Assembly (NCBI RefSeq): GCF_963668165.1
Contig: NZ_OY764212.1
Location: forward strand, 1 to 64,000
DNA length: 64,000 bases
Direction: 5' to 3'
Source of the DNA: Marispirochaeta sp.
GTDB lineage: Bacteria > Spirochaetota > Spirochaetia > JC444 > Marispirochaetaceae
Notes under the pieces: generated by a model
Database searches by the model: none
Told to the model about the DNA's origin: nothing
Seen by the model: only the letters and a program-made list of their open reading frames with translations
Made by a program: the position numbers and the translations under genes
In this document: one piece after another, positions 26,349-34,729 of the stretch
Layout: each line of letters starts with the position of its first letter
Numbering within the stretch: the first letter of the stretch is position 1

Positions 26349-27409
26349 CAGCGCGGTTTCCTGCTCAGTACATAGAGGGCTGGAAAGAGGCCTGAAGCAT
26401 CTATTACCCGGATATGTATTGTTTTGAAGTTTCCATCCTCTTTAACGGCCCGGTTAAAAATACCCCGCTGCCGACCGACAAGCAGTGCGATTCTGCCTGT
26501 ACTGCTGAGAAGCCGGTTTGCCCCTTTAAGCAGTTCCCGGTAGAACCAGTAGAAGTTTATACGGGTCCCGGTCCTGATCCCGAAAGGAGGATTGGTCACC
26601 AGATAGTCTATACTGTTTGCGGGGAAGAGCTCTTCCAGTTTTCTGGCATCCCCCTGGTAGATTCTGCTCCCCATCTGATCAGGGAAGAGAGCCAGAAGAT
26701 TTTTCTGGGCCCCCTGGGCGCACAATGAGTCGACATCAACGCCATACAGCCTGGTTCCCGCATGGGTCGCCGCGGCCTCGAGCAGGATCGTTCCTGAACC
26801 GCAGCACGGGTCCAGGAGCACTCCCGGTTTGGTCACAAAGCCGATAAGTCGCAGCATGGACGCTGCGATGTGGGGCTTTACCGAGGATCGCACCTGGAAG
26901 GTTTTGCGGTACCGGGGGGTCTCGTCTTCATCCTTGAAGATGCTGCCGAAAAAGATCCGCTCGTCCAGGAATTCAATGCCGTAGTTTATATCGTAGCGGG
27001 TAAGGTTAACCGGGGCTCCGCTCTCCCTGACCGCTTCTGTTCCGATCACCTGTTCCACAAGCCGGCGGGTGCCGGAAGCTTCGGCAGGCGCGTAGCAGGT
27101 TATGCGGAAGGGAGAATTGTGTCGCAGATCATTGAAGCCGCCCTTGCGCACGGCCGCAAGGGCTTGGGAATCAGGTTTTCCGTCTCCCCGTGGTACGATA
27201 CTTCTAAGAACCATGGCGCGGTATACAGTGCTCAGTGCCGGGAACAGCTCTTCCGGAACAAGGGACAGAGGCGACGCTATCTCGACCCAGCCCTTACCGC
27301 TGCGGGCTTTTACCCGGGAATCTCCGGTCTCTTTTTGTATCAGAACCAGGGCTTCCTGCTTAACAAGATCCTCAAGCCCCGGTGCGGTTCGGAGAAAGAC
27401 TGTTTCCAC
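26348..27409 (-). CDS. THUMP-domain RNA guanine methyltransferase
   Basis: A 353-residue methyltransferase. The N-terminal THUMP-like region (about residues 40-150) precedes a Rossmann-fold domain with LLDPCCGSGTILLEAA for S-adenosylmethionine and TNPPFGIRTG as the N-methylation motif. This layout matches Trm14/TrmN and the RlmL family, which methylate guanine N2 in tRNA or 23S rRNA. Assignment between the two needs comparison with characterised members. First gene of the operon with the PilZ and glycosylase genes. Confidence 0.85.
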   Translation of the reverse strand: METVFLRTAPGLEDLVKQEALVLIQKETGDSRVKARSGKGWVEIASPLSLVPEELFPALSTVYRAMVLRSIVPRGDGKPDSQALAAVRKGGFNDLRHNSPFRITCYAPAEASGTRRLVEQVIGTEAVRESGAPVNLTRYDINYGIEFLDERIFFGSIFKDEDETPRYRKTFQVRSSVKPHIAASMLRLIGFVTKPGVLLDPCCGSGTILLEAAATHAGTRLYGVDVDSLCAQGAQKNLLALFPDQMGSRIYQGDARKLEELFPANSIDYLVTNPPFGIRTGTRINFYWFYRELLKGANRLLSSTGRIALLVGRQRGIFNRAVKEDGNFKTIHIRVIDASGLFPALYVLSRKPR

Positions 27410-27493
27410 GGCTCTATAGTATCAGACCGCAGGAGCTGGTGACAGTCCTGATAGTAAATAGACCATAATTTTTCCGGAAAAACAGGAAACCTC

Positions 27494-27521
27494 TTGTGTA
27501 ATAAAAGAAAATACTTATAAT
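27494..27521 (+). promoter_or_regulatory. Sigma-70 promoter of the ROK regulator gene
   Basis: TTGTGT (27494-27499), 16-bp spacer, perfect TATAAT (27516-27521), nine bases upstream of the ATG, so the leader would be very short. Confidence 0.6.
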
Positions 27522-27529
27522 AAGGATTA

Positions 27530-28552
27530 ATGAAAGTGGCCGCAAACTCCATTAAAATACGGCAAATGAATGCCGAGCTTATTCGTTCAGTCCTGCGACA
27601 GTCCGGCTATGCTACGAAAAAGAGTATTGCCAGGGCTACCGGGCTCAGTATCGCAACCTGCGGTAATATTCTCAAAGAAATGCTTGGTACAAGTGAAGTT
27701 CTGGAGATGGACCTGGCTGATTCCACCGGCGGACGACCTTCCCGGCGCTTTGTCTATAACCAGAACTTCGCCCATTTGTTGCTGCTGTATCTGCGGCAGG
27801 AAGGGCAAGAGAAGAGCATTTATACCGCGTTGATCGATATGAGCGGAAATATTCTGTATGAAGAGCGTTCCGTTTTTGCGCAGATCAGCATTGCCGAGGT
27901 GGAGTCTCTCATATCCCGATACTGTGAATCCTATCCCCGCTTACAGGTGATCGGCTTTGGGGTTCCTGCCGTCGTCAATAAGGGAGTTATCGGAATCTGT
28001 GACTTTGATTTTCTGATCGATTTTCCCCTGGTTGAGTATCTGGAAAAGAAATACCAGAAAAAAATTGTTGCAGAGAATGATGTAAACTGCACTGCCATCG
28101 GCTGCTTCCGGGGAAGCACTGATCAGCAGGCAGAAAGCCTCGTTTACATATATTACCCGAAGGAGGGGAATCCAGGAGCAGGCATCGTAATAAACGGCCG
28201 GATACTCCGGGGGCATTCAAACTTTGCCGGAGAGGTCTCCTATCTGCCTCTCGGGGTTCCCGCCGAAGTTCAGAGAAAGATACAGAGTGATAAGGGACGT
28301 TTTAGTTACTACGTGGCAAAGACAGCCCTGTCGGTTAATGCAATTATCAATCCCGGAACGATTATTCTGTCCGGTTACAGCTTTACCCCGGAGATCCGGG
28401 AGCTAGTTGCTGAAAGAGTCGTACATGATGCCCCTGCAGGTCATGTCCCCCTGCTTATTTTCGAGGACGATATACACGACAGCTATGTGGAAGGGCTTAC
28501 GTATCTGGCATTAAAAGAAATGTCCTGTGAGTTTGAACTTGTAAGGAAATAA
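27530..28552 (+). CDS. ROK-family transcriptional regulator
   Basis: A 340-residue ROK protein with an N-terminal winged helix (IRSVLRQSGYATKKSIARATG and STATCGN-like ISIATCGNILKE; residues 18-50) and a sugar-kinase-like sensor domain (GFGVPAVVNKG, AENDVNCTAIGCF, GAGIVINGRILRG). The kinase phosphate loop DIGGT is not conserved, as expected for regulators. It probably controls the MFS transporter and perhaps the ABC importer that follow on the same strand. Ligand unknown, likely a sugar. Confidence 0.88.
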   Translation: MKVAANSIKIRQMNAELIRSVLRQSGYATKKSIARATGLSIATCGNILKEMLGTSEVLEMDLADSTGGRPSRRFVYNQNFAHLLLLYLRQEGQEKSIYTALIDMSGNILYEERSVFAQISIAEVESLISRYCESYPRLQVIGFGVPAVVNKGVIGICDFDFLIDFPLVEYLEKKYQKKIVAENDVNCTAIGCFRGSTDQQAESLVYIYYPKEGNPGAGIVINGRILRGHSNFAGEVSYLPLGVPAEVQRKIQSDKGRFSYYVAKTALSVNAIINPGTIILSGYSFTPEIRELVAERVVHDAPAGHVPLLIFEDDIHDSYVEGLTYLALKEMSCEFELVRK

Positions 28553-28562
28553 ATAAAAAGCG

Positions 28563-28636
28563 AAGGGGCGGCTTTGCCGGCCCTGAACGAGGCAGAGCGG
28601 AGCCGGAGGACGGGAAGCGTCCGATGGCGACCGTAA
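28563..28636. other. GC-rich structured intergenic element
   Basis: Between the ROK gene and the MFS gene lies about 75 bp of GC-rich DNA with several small hairpins, including GGACG/CGTCC around a 5-base loop, and repeated GCGAAG/GCGGAGC-type units. It does not match a riboswitch I know. It resembles dispersed palindromic intergenic elements. There is no in-frame start for the MFS gene in it; a TAA at 28634-28636 closes that frame. Confidence 0.45.
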
Positions 28637-28651
28637 AAAAAGGAGCATACC

Positions 28652-29830
28652 ATTATTACCATACTTCTTTTATTAGTCGTCTATCTTGCGTTTATCAGTC
28701 TTGGGCTTCCCGATTCCATTTTGGGGGTAGCCATTCCTGTGATTCAGCGGGAGTGGGGTATTGAGCTGGCGTCCGCAGGGTTTATCTCGATGATTGCCAT
28801 AAGCGGCGGCATTATATACAGCTTCCTCAGCGGATACATTGTAGACAAGATAGGTACCTCACGGATTACCTTTATCAGCTGCCTTATGACCGCTATGGCT
28901 TTATTTGGGTTTTCCGTTGCTCCGTCGTTTATATGGCTGCTGTTTCTGGCAGTTCCTCTGGGGGTTGGCGGAGGGGCGGTTGATGCGGCACTGAACAATT
29001 ATGTTGCTCTCCATTTCGAAGCCCATCACATGAACTGGCTGCATTCCTTCTGGGGCATCGGAGCAACCCTGGGGCCGCTTATTATGTCCTATGCTCTGGA
29101 CCAAAGCGGTTCCTGGCGGCTGGGTTACCGGATGATCTCGGTTATGCAGTTGTCAATGGCGGTAATCCTTTTTGTCAGTTTGCCGATCTGGAAAAAGCAC
29201 CAGACTCTGCTGAATAATCAGAAATCATCCTCCTCCACAGAGCTGGTGCCCGGGGATAAGAACAGGGTTTTTGCCCTGCCGGGGGTACAATACGCCCTTG
29301 CCACCATGCTTTTATACTGTGGCGTCGAGGTCGGATTGGGGCTCTGGGGCAGCAGTTACCTGGTATATGCCAGAAATTTCAGCGCCAGGAATGCGGCTTC
29401 CTGGATCGCCATGTATTATGGAGGAATAACCGCCGGACGCTTCTTGTCAGGATTCGTCTCCTTCAAGCTGTCCAATGTCCGTATGATCCGGGCAGGTATC
29501 CTGATCGCTCTAACGGGGGTCATTATCTTCACCATGCCCCTTCCGGATCTCTTTCTCGGGTTTGCCCTGGTCCTGATAGGCCTGGGATTGTCTCCGGTGT
29601 TCCCGGCTATGATGCATGAAACCCCAGCCAGGTTCGGGCGGGAAGCTGCCCGAAAGGTAATCGGGTTTCAAATGGGTTTTGCCTATGTTGGCAGTGCATT
29701 TTTTCCGCCCTTTTTGGGATTCATCCTGCAGAACACCCGTATAGCTTTTCTGCCGGCCTTTATTCTCTGCGCCATGGCAGCGATGCTGATGTCTTCCGAG
29801 AGGCTGAACTGGCTTGTCCGCAGAAAATAA
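28652..29830 (+). CDS. MFS transporter, apparently with an ATT (AUU) start codon
   Basis: A major-facilitator protein of about 393 residues. The first TTG in frame (28721) would remove the first membrane helix and its conserved ISLGLPDSILGVAIPVI motif. In-frame coding extends upstream to a TAA at 28634; within that stretch the only codons near a ribosome binding site are ATT ATT at 28652 and 28655, placed 7 bases after AAAAAAAGGAG. So AUU is the likely start, a codon otherwise known mainly from infC. Twelve helices are seen, with GGGAVDAALNNYVALHF and GLSPVFPAMMHETP. The family is sugar-type (FucP/YfkF-like). An assembly error in the start codon is the simplest alternative. Confidence 0.75.
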   Translation: MITILLLLVVYLAFISLGLPDSILGVAIPVIQREWGIELASAGFISMIAISGGIIYSFLSGYIVDKIGTSRITFISCLMTAMALFGFSVAPSFIWLLFLAVPLGVGGGAVDAALNNYVALHFEAHHMNWLHSFWGIGATLGPLIMSYALDQSGSWRLGYRMISVMQLSMAVILFVSLPIWKKHQTLLNNQKSSSSTELVPGDKNRVFALPGVQYALATMLLYCGVEVGLGLWGSSYLVYARNFSARNAASWIAMYYGGITAGRFLSGFVSFKLSNVRMIRAGILIALTGVIIFTMPLPDLFLGFALVLIGLGLSPVFPAMMHETPARFGREAARKVIGFQMGFAYVGSAFFPPFLGFILQNTRIAFLPAFILCAMAAMLMSSERLNWLVRRK

Positions 29831-29837
29831 TCTGATA

Positions 29838-29863
29838 TTGACCAAGCCCCGCGGCTTCAGTAG
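29838..29863 (+). promoter_or_regulatory. Weak candidate promoter before the SsuA/NMT1-type importer
   Basis: TTGACC (29838-29843) and TAGGGT (about 29861) around a small AAGCC/GGCTT hairpin. The -10 is poor, so the importer may instead be read through from the MFS gene. Confidence 0.25.
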
Positions 29864-29883
29864 GGTAATTATTGGAGGTTCCC

Positions 29884-30873
29884 ATGAAAAGAGTCACGGT
29901 CCTGATTATGCTGCTAATCGTTTCTATTATTCAACTCAATCTGTCAGCCGAGGGAGTCAAGGAAAATAGTCCGGAACCTGTCGCTCAGACACTGACAATT
30001 CAGGTGGCAGGACTAAAAGGGCCTACCTCGATCGGAATGCTGCCTCTTTTTCAAAACCGTCCTGACTTCGCCGCCGGGGTTCAGGCGGAGTATCAGGTCG
30101 TTCCCGAACCTCAAATAATGCTCTCCCGGATTATGTCAGGGGAGGTAGACATAGCCGCCGTTCCGATTAACCTGGCAGCGGTCTTGCACAACAAAGGGGT
30201 CCCCTACCGTTTTGGCGCGGTCTCCGGAGATGGTCTGCTGTATATCGTTACTTCCCGGTCGGATATAAGCTCCATGGAGGACCTCAAGGGTAAGACAATT
30301 TACTGCATTGCCCAGGGTTCAACGCCGGAGTTTATTCTGCGCTATACGCTGGTCCAGAACGGCATTGATCCCGAGGCGGATGTGAATATTGATTTTACTT
30401 ATGACCATGTATCGATTACGCCCCAGCTTGTAGCCGGGAATGTAGATCTGGCGGTACTGCCTGAACCCTTTGTTAGCATTGTTGCAGCTAAAAATCCGGC
30501 AGTCCAGCCCGTAATCGATCTGCAGAAGGTCTGGGCCCGAACCTCCGGAACCAGAACGACCTATCCGATCACCGCGGTGCTGGTTAAGGAAGAGCTTTTG
30601 CGGTCCAATCCGGAAGCGGTGGATGCTTTCTTCTCGGTATATGCTGATGCCATAGACTGGGTAATTGTCCACCCGAAAGAAACAGGGGCCCTGGCGGAGG
30701 AGTTCATGGATATGCCCGCAGGAATAATCGCATCCGCGGTTCCCAGGCTGAACCTGCATTTTCAGCTCCCTGCCGAAGCCCGGCCAAGGGTCGATGAGCT
30801 GTACCGGGTACTTTACAGCTTTGCTCCTGCTTCGGTGGGGGGGCGTGTTCCGGCAGATGAGTTTTACGAATAA
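29884..30873 (+). CDS. ABC transporter substrate-binding protein, SsuA/NMT1 type
   Basis: A 329-residue periplasmic binding protein starting at ATG 29884 behind GGAGG (29874-29878); the TTG at 29872 overlaps this site and is unlikely. A signal peptide is followed by VQVAGLKGPTSIGMLPLF-like IQVAGLKGPTSIGMLP, then VVPEPQIMLSRIMSGEVDIAAVP and LLYIVTSRSDISSMEDLKGKTI. This is the nitrate/sulfonate/taurine/thiamine-precursor family. Substrate cannot be fixed. No lipobox cysteine. The permease gene begins inside its 3' end. Confidence 0.88.
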   Translation: MKRVTVLIMLLIVSIIQLNLSAEGVKENSPEPVAQTLTIQVAGLKGPTSIGMLPLFQNRPDFAAGVQAEYQVVPEPQIMLSRIMSGEVDIAAVPINLAAVLHNKGVPYRFGAVSGDGLLYIVTSRSDISSMEDLKGKTIYCIAQGSTPEFILRYTLVQNGIDPEADVNIDFTYDHVSITPQLVAGNVDLAVLPEPFVSIVAAKNPAVQPVIDLQKVWARTSGTRTTYPITAVLVKEELLRSNPEAVDAFFSVYADAIDWVIVHPKETGALAEEFMDMPAGIIASAVPRLNLHFQLPAEARPRVDELYRVLYSFAPASVGGRVPADEFYE

Positions 30874-31651
30874 AAACAGACCTTCTGTAAAACTGGCTGC
30901 TCCTCAAGGTGTTTCTCTGCTTGGGGTTGTCCTGATTATCGCGGTCTGGAAGATTGGCGCTGTCTTTGCCGGCACCGAGGTCATTCTTCCAGGTCCGCTA
31001 ACGGTTGCCGGGTCGTTACTGGATGTTGTCCGTTCCCCGGGGTTTATCTCCGCTTTGGGCGCAACGGCCCTGCGGGGTCTTGCAGCCTTTTTTCTTGCCG
31101 CTCTGCTGGGCCTGTTTTGCGGGGTGGCCGCCGGCCTTTCCACGGTTTTTCGAAACCTGATCCAACCGCTGGTCATCATAATCAAGAGCACACCGGTTAT
31201 GTCTTTTATTCTGCTCGCCTTGATCTGGTTTCCTTCCGGTATAGTACCGGTCTTTGTGTCGGTCCTTATGGCCTTTCCCATTATCTACGAGAACACTGTC
31301 GCAGGGATTCGTAACGCTGACACCCGGCTTATTGAGATGGCCCGTGTATACCGGGTTCCCCGGAGCAGAATCCTTCGGACTATACTGCTCCCCGGTCTGT
31401 ATACCTTTTTCATGGCCGGAGCAAGGACAGGCCTGGGAATTATCTGGAAGGCGGTTATCGCCGCAGAAATCCTGAGTCGTCCCGTCGCTGCGGTGGGGAG
31501 TGCCATGTATGAGGCAAAGATCTACATTGAAACCGCGGAAGTAATCGCCTGGACTGTAATTGCGGTGCTGCTCTCAGGCCTGAGCGAGTTCCTTCTGGGC
31601 CGAAGTACCCTGCTGTTTACGGGGATCCGCCGCGGAGGTGCGGTTCTGTGA
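30857..31651 (+). CDS. ABC transporter permease, SsuC/NrtB type
   Basis: A 264-residue permease. I start at ATG 30857, which overlaps the binding-protein stop by 17 bp, rather than at the upstream start 30794. Six helices are predicted. The cytoplasmic loop IEMARVYRVPRSRILRTILLPG is the EAA motif. FPIIYENTVAGIRN and GLGIIWKAVIAAEIL are usual for sulfonate/nitrate-type permeases. The next gene overlaps by 4 bp. Confidence 0.9.
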   Translation: MSFTNKNRPSVKLAAPQGVSLLGVVLIIAVWKIGAVFAGTEVILPGPLTVAGSLLDVVRSPGFISALGATALRGLAAFFLAALLGLFCGVAAGLSTVFRNLIQPLVIIIKSTPVMSFILLALIWFPSGIVPVFVSVLMAFPIIYENTVAGIRNADTRLIEMARVYRVPRSRILRTILLPGLYTFFMAGARTGLGIIWKAVIAAEILSRPVAAVGSAMYEAKIYIETAEVIAWTVIAVLLSGLSEFLLGRSTLLFTGIRRGGAVL

Positions 31652-32373
31652 TCCGTCTTGTTGATATTAGAAAGCGCTTTGGAGACCTTCTGCTATTTGA
31701 ACGCCTGAGCCTGACTGCTCCGGGAGGAAAGGTCTCCGTAATTCTGGGGCCGTCGGGCTGCGGCAAGACAAGCCTTCTGGATATGCTGGCGGGGATAATT
31801 GAGCCTGACAGCGGAGGTATCGAAGGGGTAGGGACGCGGCGGATCAGCTACCTTTTTCAGGAACCCCGGCTAATACCCTGGCGCACCATCCGGGGCAACC
31901 TTGAGTTTGTGCTTCAGGGGAACGATGGTCTTGGAGACCGGGCCCAGGTACGCAAAAGGGCAGAGGATGCCCTGGCCAGGGTAGGAATGCGGGACTTCGC
32001 CGACGCGTATCCCGCGGAGCTGTCCGGAGGAATGCGTCAGCGCGCAGTAATCGCCCGGGCTTTTGCCTACCCGGGAGAGATCCTTTTAATGGACGAACCT
32101 TTGCAGGCCCTGGATTTGGCGCGGAAACTGGATCTGGTAGAGTGGTTTCTCTCGCTGTGGGCGGAAACGACTCCTACAACACTTTTTGTGACGCATGACA
32201 TTCAGGAGGCCTTAATCCTGGGGGATTACATAAGCGTACTCTCCGCTCCTCCGGGACGGGTAATAAAGGAGATTGAGAATCCGGTTCTCCCTGCAGAGCG
32301 TCGTTTGGAGGATCCCAGGTTGATGGAGATGGAGGCGGAGCTGTACCGGACCATACTTAACAGAAGAAGATGA
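31648..32373 (+). CDS. ABC transporter ATP-binding protein, SsuB/NrtD type
   Basis: A 241-residue ATPase starting at GTG 31648. Walker A is GPSGCGKTS, the Q-loop region is YLFQEPRLIPWRTI, the signature LSGGMRQRAVIARAF and Walker B ILLMDEPLQALD; the switch histidine is in FVTHDIQEAL. The PRLxPW form of the Q-loop is usual for sulfonate/nitrate importers. It powers the permease encoded just upstream. Confidence 0.94.
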   Translation: MIRLVDIRKRFGDLLLFERLSLTAPGGKVSVILGPSGCGKTSLLDMLAGIIEPDSGGIEGVGTRRISYLFQEPRLIPWRTIRGNLEFVLQGNDGLGDRAQVRKRAEDALARVGMRDFADAYPAELSGGMRQRAVIARAFAYPGEILLMDEPLQALDLARKLDLVEWFLSLWAETTPTTLFVTHDIQEALILGDYISVLSAPPGRVIKEIENPVLPAERRLEDPRLMEMEAELYRTILNRRR

Positions 32374-32388
32374 AAAGGGAATAAAGGT

Positions 32389-33042
32389 ATGAAACTTTTG
32401 ATTGTCTCGGATATCCACGGTTCCAGTGAAATGCTTCAGGAGCTGCTACAGAGGGAAAAGAACGCGCAAGGTATACTCGTCGCGGGAGACCTTACCCATT
32501 TTGGAGGAAGAAAACAGGCCGCGCCTCTGGTGGATGTACTGCGGAGTTTTTCTGTTCCCGTAGCGGCAATCCACGGCAACTGTGACCGCGCCAGTGTCGC
32601 TGAACTGCTCTCAGAGGAGGGGCTCTCCGCCGAGCGGGACTCATTGTCTCTATTGGATCTGCCTGTGGTTGGCCTTGGGGGGTCTCTGCCGGCACCGATT
32701 CCCACTCCCTCGACCTACAGCGAAGAGGACGCTGCCGCGGTGCTGGGGACCTTGGGCAATGGACTTGACGGCCGCGAGTGGATATTCCTTGTTCATCAGC
32801 CTCCATCCAAAAGTGAAGCCGACCGCATCGCCTCCGGCAGACATGTTGGCAGCCGCTCTGTGGCAGACTTTATTATCAAACACCGTCCCTCCCTGGTCTG
32901 CACCGGACACATTCATGAGTCCTTTTCCGTATCAAGATTCGCAGATTCCCTGCTGGTAAACCCGGGAAGCCTCAAGGATGGCCGCTATGCTGTGGCCGAA
33001 CTTGGACCGGAGGAAGTTACGGCGGAATTACTGCGTATATAG
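32389..33042 (+). CDS. Calcineurin-like metallophosphoesterase, YfcE type
   Basis: A 217-residue phosphoesterase with the full metal-site set: SDIHGS (D and H), VAGDLTHFG, HGNCD (GNHD-like), LVHQPPS and TGHIHES. YfcE-like enzymes cleave phosphodiesters with manganese. It follows the ATPase gene after 15 bp and may be carried by the same transcript, without an obvious link to transport. Last gene before the tRNA fragment that marks the left end of the accessory block. Confidence 0.88.
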   Translation: MKLLIVSDIHGSSEMLQELLQREKNAQGILVAGDLTHFGGRKQAAPLVDVLRSFSVPVAAIHGNCDRASVAELLSEEGLSAERDSLSLLDLPVVGLGGSLPAPIPTPSTYSEEDAAAVLGTLGNGLDGREWIFLVHQPPSKSEADRIASGRHVGSRSVADFIIKHRPSLVCTGHIHESFSVSRFADSLLVNPGSLKDGRYAVAELGPEEVTAELLRI

Positions 33043-33059
33043 TGTAGTATTCCGGGCAT

Positions 33060-33096
33060 AAAAAACCGTATCCGCCGTTACCGGCCAATCCGGTTT
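33060..33096 (-). terminator. Relict tRNA terminator on the minus strand
   Basis: On the minus strand, AACCG...CGGTT arms enclose an inner GCCG-GTAA-CGGC hairpin and are followed by a T run (A run at 33060-33065). It lies directly downstream of the tRNA 3' fragment, as expected for the terminator of the tRNA gene before the island inserted. Confidence 0.6.
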
Positions 33097-33099
33097 CTC

Positions 33100-33126
33100 A
33101 TTGTGCCGCCGAACGGAATCGAACTG
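33100..33126 (-). pseudogene. Displaced 3' fragment of tRNA-Phe (island attachment-site copy)
   Basis: These 27 bp match 56257-56283, the 3' end of the intact tRNA-Phe gene plus four bases beyond, in the same orientation, with one mismatch at 33115 (G for A). The similarity stops abruptly on both sides. The mismatch would break a T-stem pair, so it looks like drift in a copy no longer under selection. The fragment contains the T-loop sequence TTCGATTC and the acceptor strand. Confidence 0.8.
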
Positions 33127-33163
33127 CCATGATAATTAGTTTTGTTATCAGGTATATTCGGTT

Positions 33164-34042
33164 TTATAAATGCCGGTAGTTTGAGGGGGAACACTTCATG
33201 ATCTTCTTAAATAACAATGAGAAATAACTTGGTTCATCAAAACCAACCAAGGAGGAGATTTGAGTGATTGTCATAGTTGTTTCCCTTATTAGAATTATTG
33301 ATTCCTTGATTCTTTCCATATTTATATATTGAAAAACGGATAAACCATATAATCTCTTGAATACACGTGAAAAATTCCTTGAACTCGTATTAGCCATTTC
33401 TGATAGTTCACGTAAAGTATAATGACTTGAAAGATTGCTGCATATAAATTCAATTACATTTTGTACACGCAGCTCAATGTTTGTATCAACAAGATACGAT
33501 GATTTGTGAATCGTCCTTTTAACCTTTATGAGCAGCTGGATAAGGAGAGATTTTGAAAATTCTGCATATTCAATCTCTTTTCTATAGATTTCTCTATCTA
33601 GTTGATTCACAATATTCAAAAGGATCTTCAAGTCGAATTCGGTTAGATGAAGATGAAGAAAAACCGTGGGATCTATAAATGTATTTGGCAATAGACTCTT
33701 AGAAAAAATGATGTTTACATACGAAAGTTCCTTAACGTTTTGATATGCATGTTCTTGTAAGACAGGGATAAATAAGATATCTCCGGAAATAACATTAGAT
33801 GATTTTTCCCCACATATATGCAAACCTGATCCATTATAAACGAGCACTAATTCATAAAAATCATGGTGATGTAAAGGATATTCGATAGAAAGATCCATAT
33901 GCAAAACATGTAAGGCTAAACTTCCGTCAGAAAAGAAATCTTTAGAGAGATATTCTTTTGCCGGAGGAATATCCATATTCATGTCCACATTATATAAATT
34001 ATTGTCCATATTCTCAATGAAATTTAAAAATAGATGTATCAT
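33164..34042 (-). CDS. AraC-family transcriptional regulator
   Basis: A 292-residue regulator with an N-terminal cupin-like sensor (HHHDFYELVLVYNGSGLHIC, then SGDILFIPVLQEHAYQ) and a C-terminal pair of helix-turn-helix motifs (YTLRELSEMANTSSRNFSRV and MTITQISSLVGFDEPSYFS). Such proteins respond to sugars or related molecules. ATG 34009, preceded by GAGAA, is an alternative start that removes 11 residues. AT-rich. It is divergent from the sensor-like fragment; which genes it controls is unknown. Confidence 0.88.
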   Translation of the reverse strand: MIHLFLNFIENMDNNLYNVDMNMDIPPAKEYLSKDFFSDGSLALHVLHMDLSIEYPLHHHDFYELVLVYNGSGLHICGEKSSNVISGDILFIPVLQEHAYQNVKELSYVNIIFSKSLLPNTFIDPTVFLHLHLTEFDLKILLNIVNQLDREIYRKEIEYAEFSKSLLIQLLIKVKRTIHKSSYLVDTNIELRVQNVIEFICSNLSSHYTLRELSEMANTSSRNFSRVFKRLYGLSVFQYINMERIKESIILIRETTMTITQISSLVGFDEPSYFSLLFKKIMKCSPSNYRHL

Positions 34043-34054
34043 GCTGTAGTAACT

Positions 34055-34543
34055 ATGAAACTTAGAAATATAGTTCTCGATGAAGAAGATTCACCCAATA
34101 TAGTGACTAATTTCATTAATGGAGTTCTTTCCTATATACAAGGGTATTATCGGAAAAATATGAAAATATTTCATAAGGATGAGTACTTTGAAGAATTACA
34201 CATAAGTCTTGCTCGATTATTATCATACCTGAATAATGAGCGTGATTATGTAGATATTAAAGAAGAGATCGACTTTATCAATACATATATAAGTATACAA
34301 AAGAAACGATTTGAAGATGTGGATTTCCAAATTAATATAGATAATAATTTAAGCGGGTACGTGGTTGAAAAGAAACTGCTGTTTCGGATTATCGAGATAA
34401 TTTTAATGGAACATATTGAAGGAGTCAATTCTATTACCAAAATAAACATTTCTATCAATTCCAAAAGCAATAAAGGAGAGATTATGTTATATGAAGGAAA
34501 AGAAAAGGGCCTGGAGAAGGTTTATCATCTAAAGTTATTATAA
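34055..34543 (+). CDS. Degenerate LytS-type histidine-kinase fragment
   Basis: A 162-residue protein from ATG 34055 (34034 is a poorer start that would overlap the divergent araC-type gene). ISLARLLSYLNNERDYVDIKEEIDFINTYISIQKKRF looks like the phosphoacceptor region of LytS/YehU-type kinases without the conserved histidine, and LFRIIEIILMEHIEG matches the following N box in outline only. There is no membrane, sensor or complete ATPase domain. It is probably a non-catalytic remnant or a small regulatory protein. Very AT-rich. Confidence 0.5.
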   Translation: MKLRNIVLDEEDSPNIVTNFINGVLSYIQGYYRKNMKIFHKDEYFEELHISLARLLSYLNNERDYVDIKEEIDFINTYISIQKKRFEDVDFQINIDNNLSGYVVEKKLLFRIIEIILMEHIEGVNSITKINISINSKSNKGEIMLYEGKEKGLEKVYHLKLL

Positions 34544-34677
34544 CTGAATGAGTGCTGGTATTCACCTGCCAGTTGGCACTTTTCGTATCAGCGAAAAACT
34601 TCCGGCTTTTTTTATTAAAAGTGACAAACGGTAAGCGGGTTGATTCCCATAAGGCACGAACTGAAATAAAAAAGCGA

Positions 34678-34705
34678 TTGACATCCCGAACGACTCGTTT
34701 AGAAT
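34678..34705 (+). promoter_or_regulatory. Sigma-70 promoter of the PAS sensor gene
   Basis: TTGACA (34678-34683), 16-bp spacer, TAGAAT (34700-34705), about 24 bp before the start codon at 34730. A weak AGTGC/GCACT hairpin at about 34551-34580 may end the preceding gene. Confidence 0.65.
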
Positions 34706-34729
34706 AAAAAAATCCAAGCGAGGTCCATC

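Noticed and set aside
28563..28651. Riboswitch upstream of the MFS gene
   Set aside because: The hairpins do not fit any riboswitch consensus I know, including TPP, cyclic di-GMP and guanidine classes.
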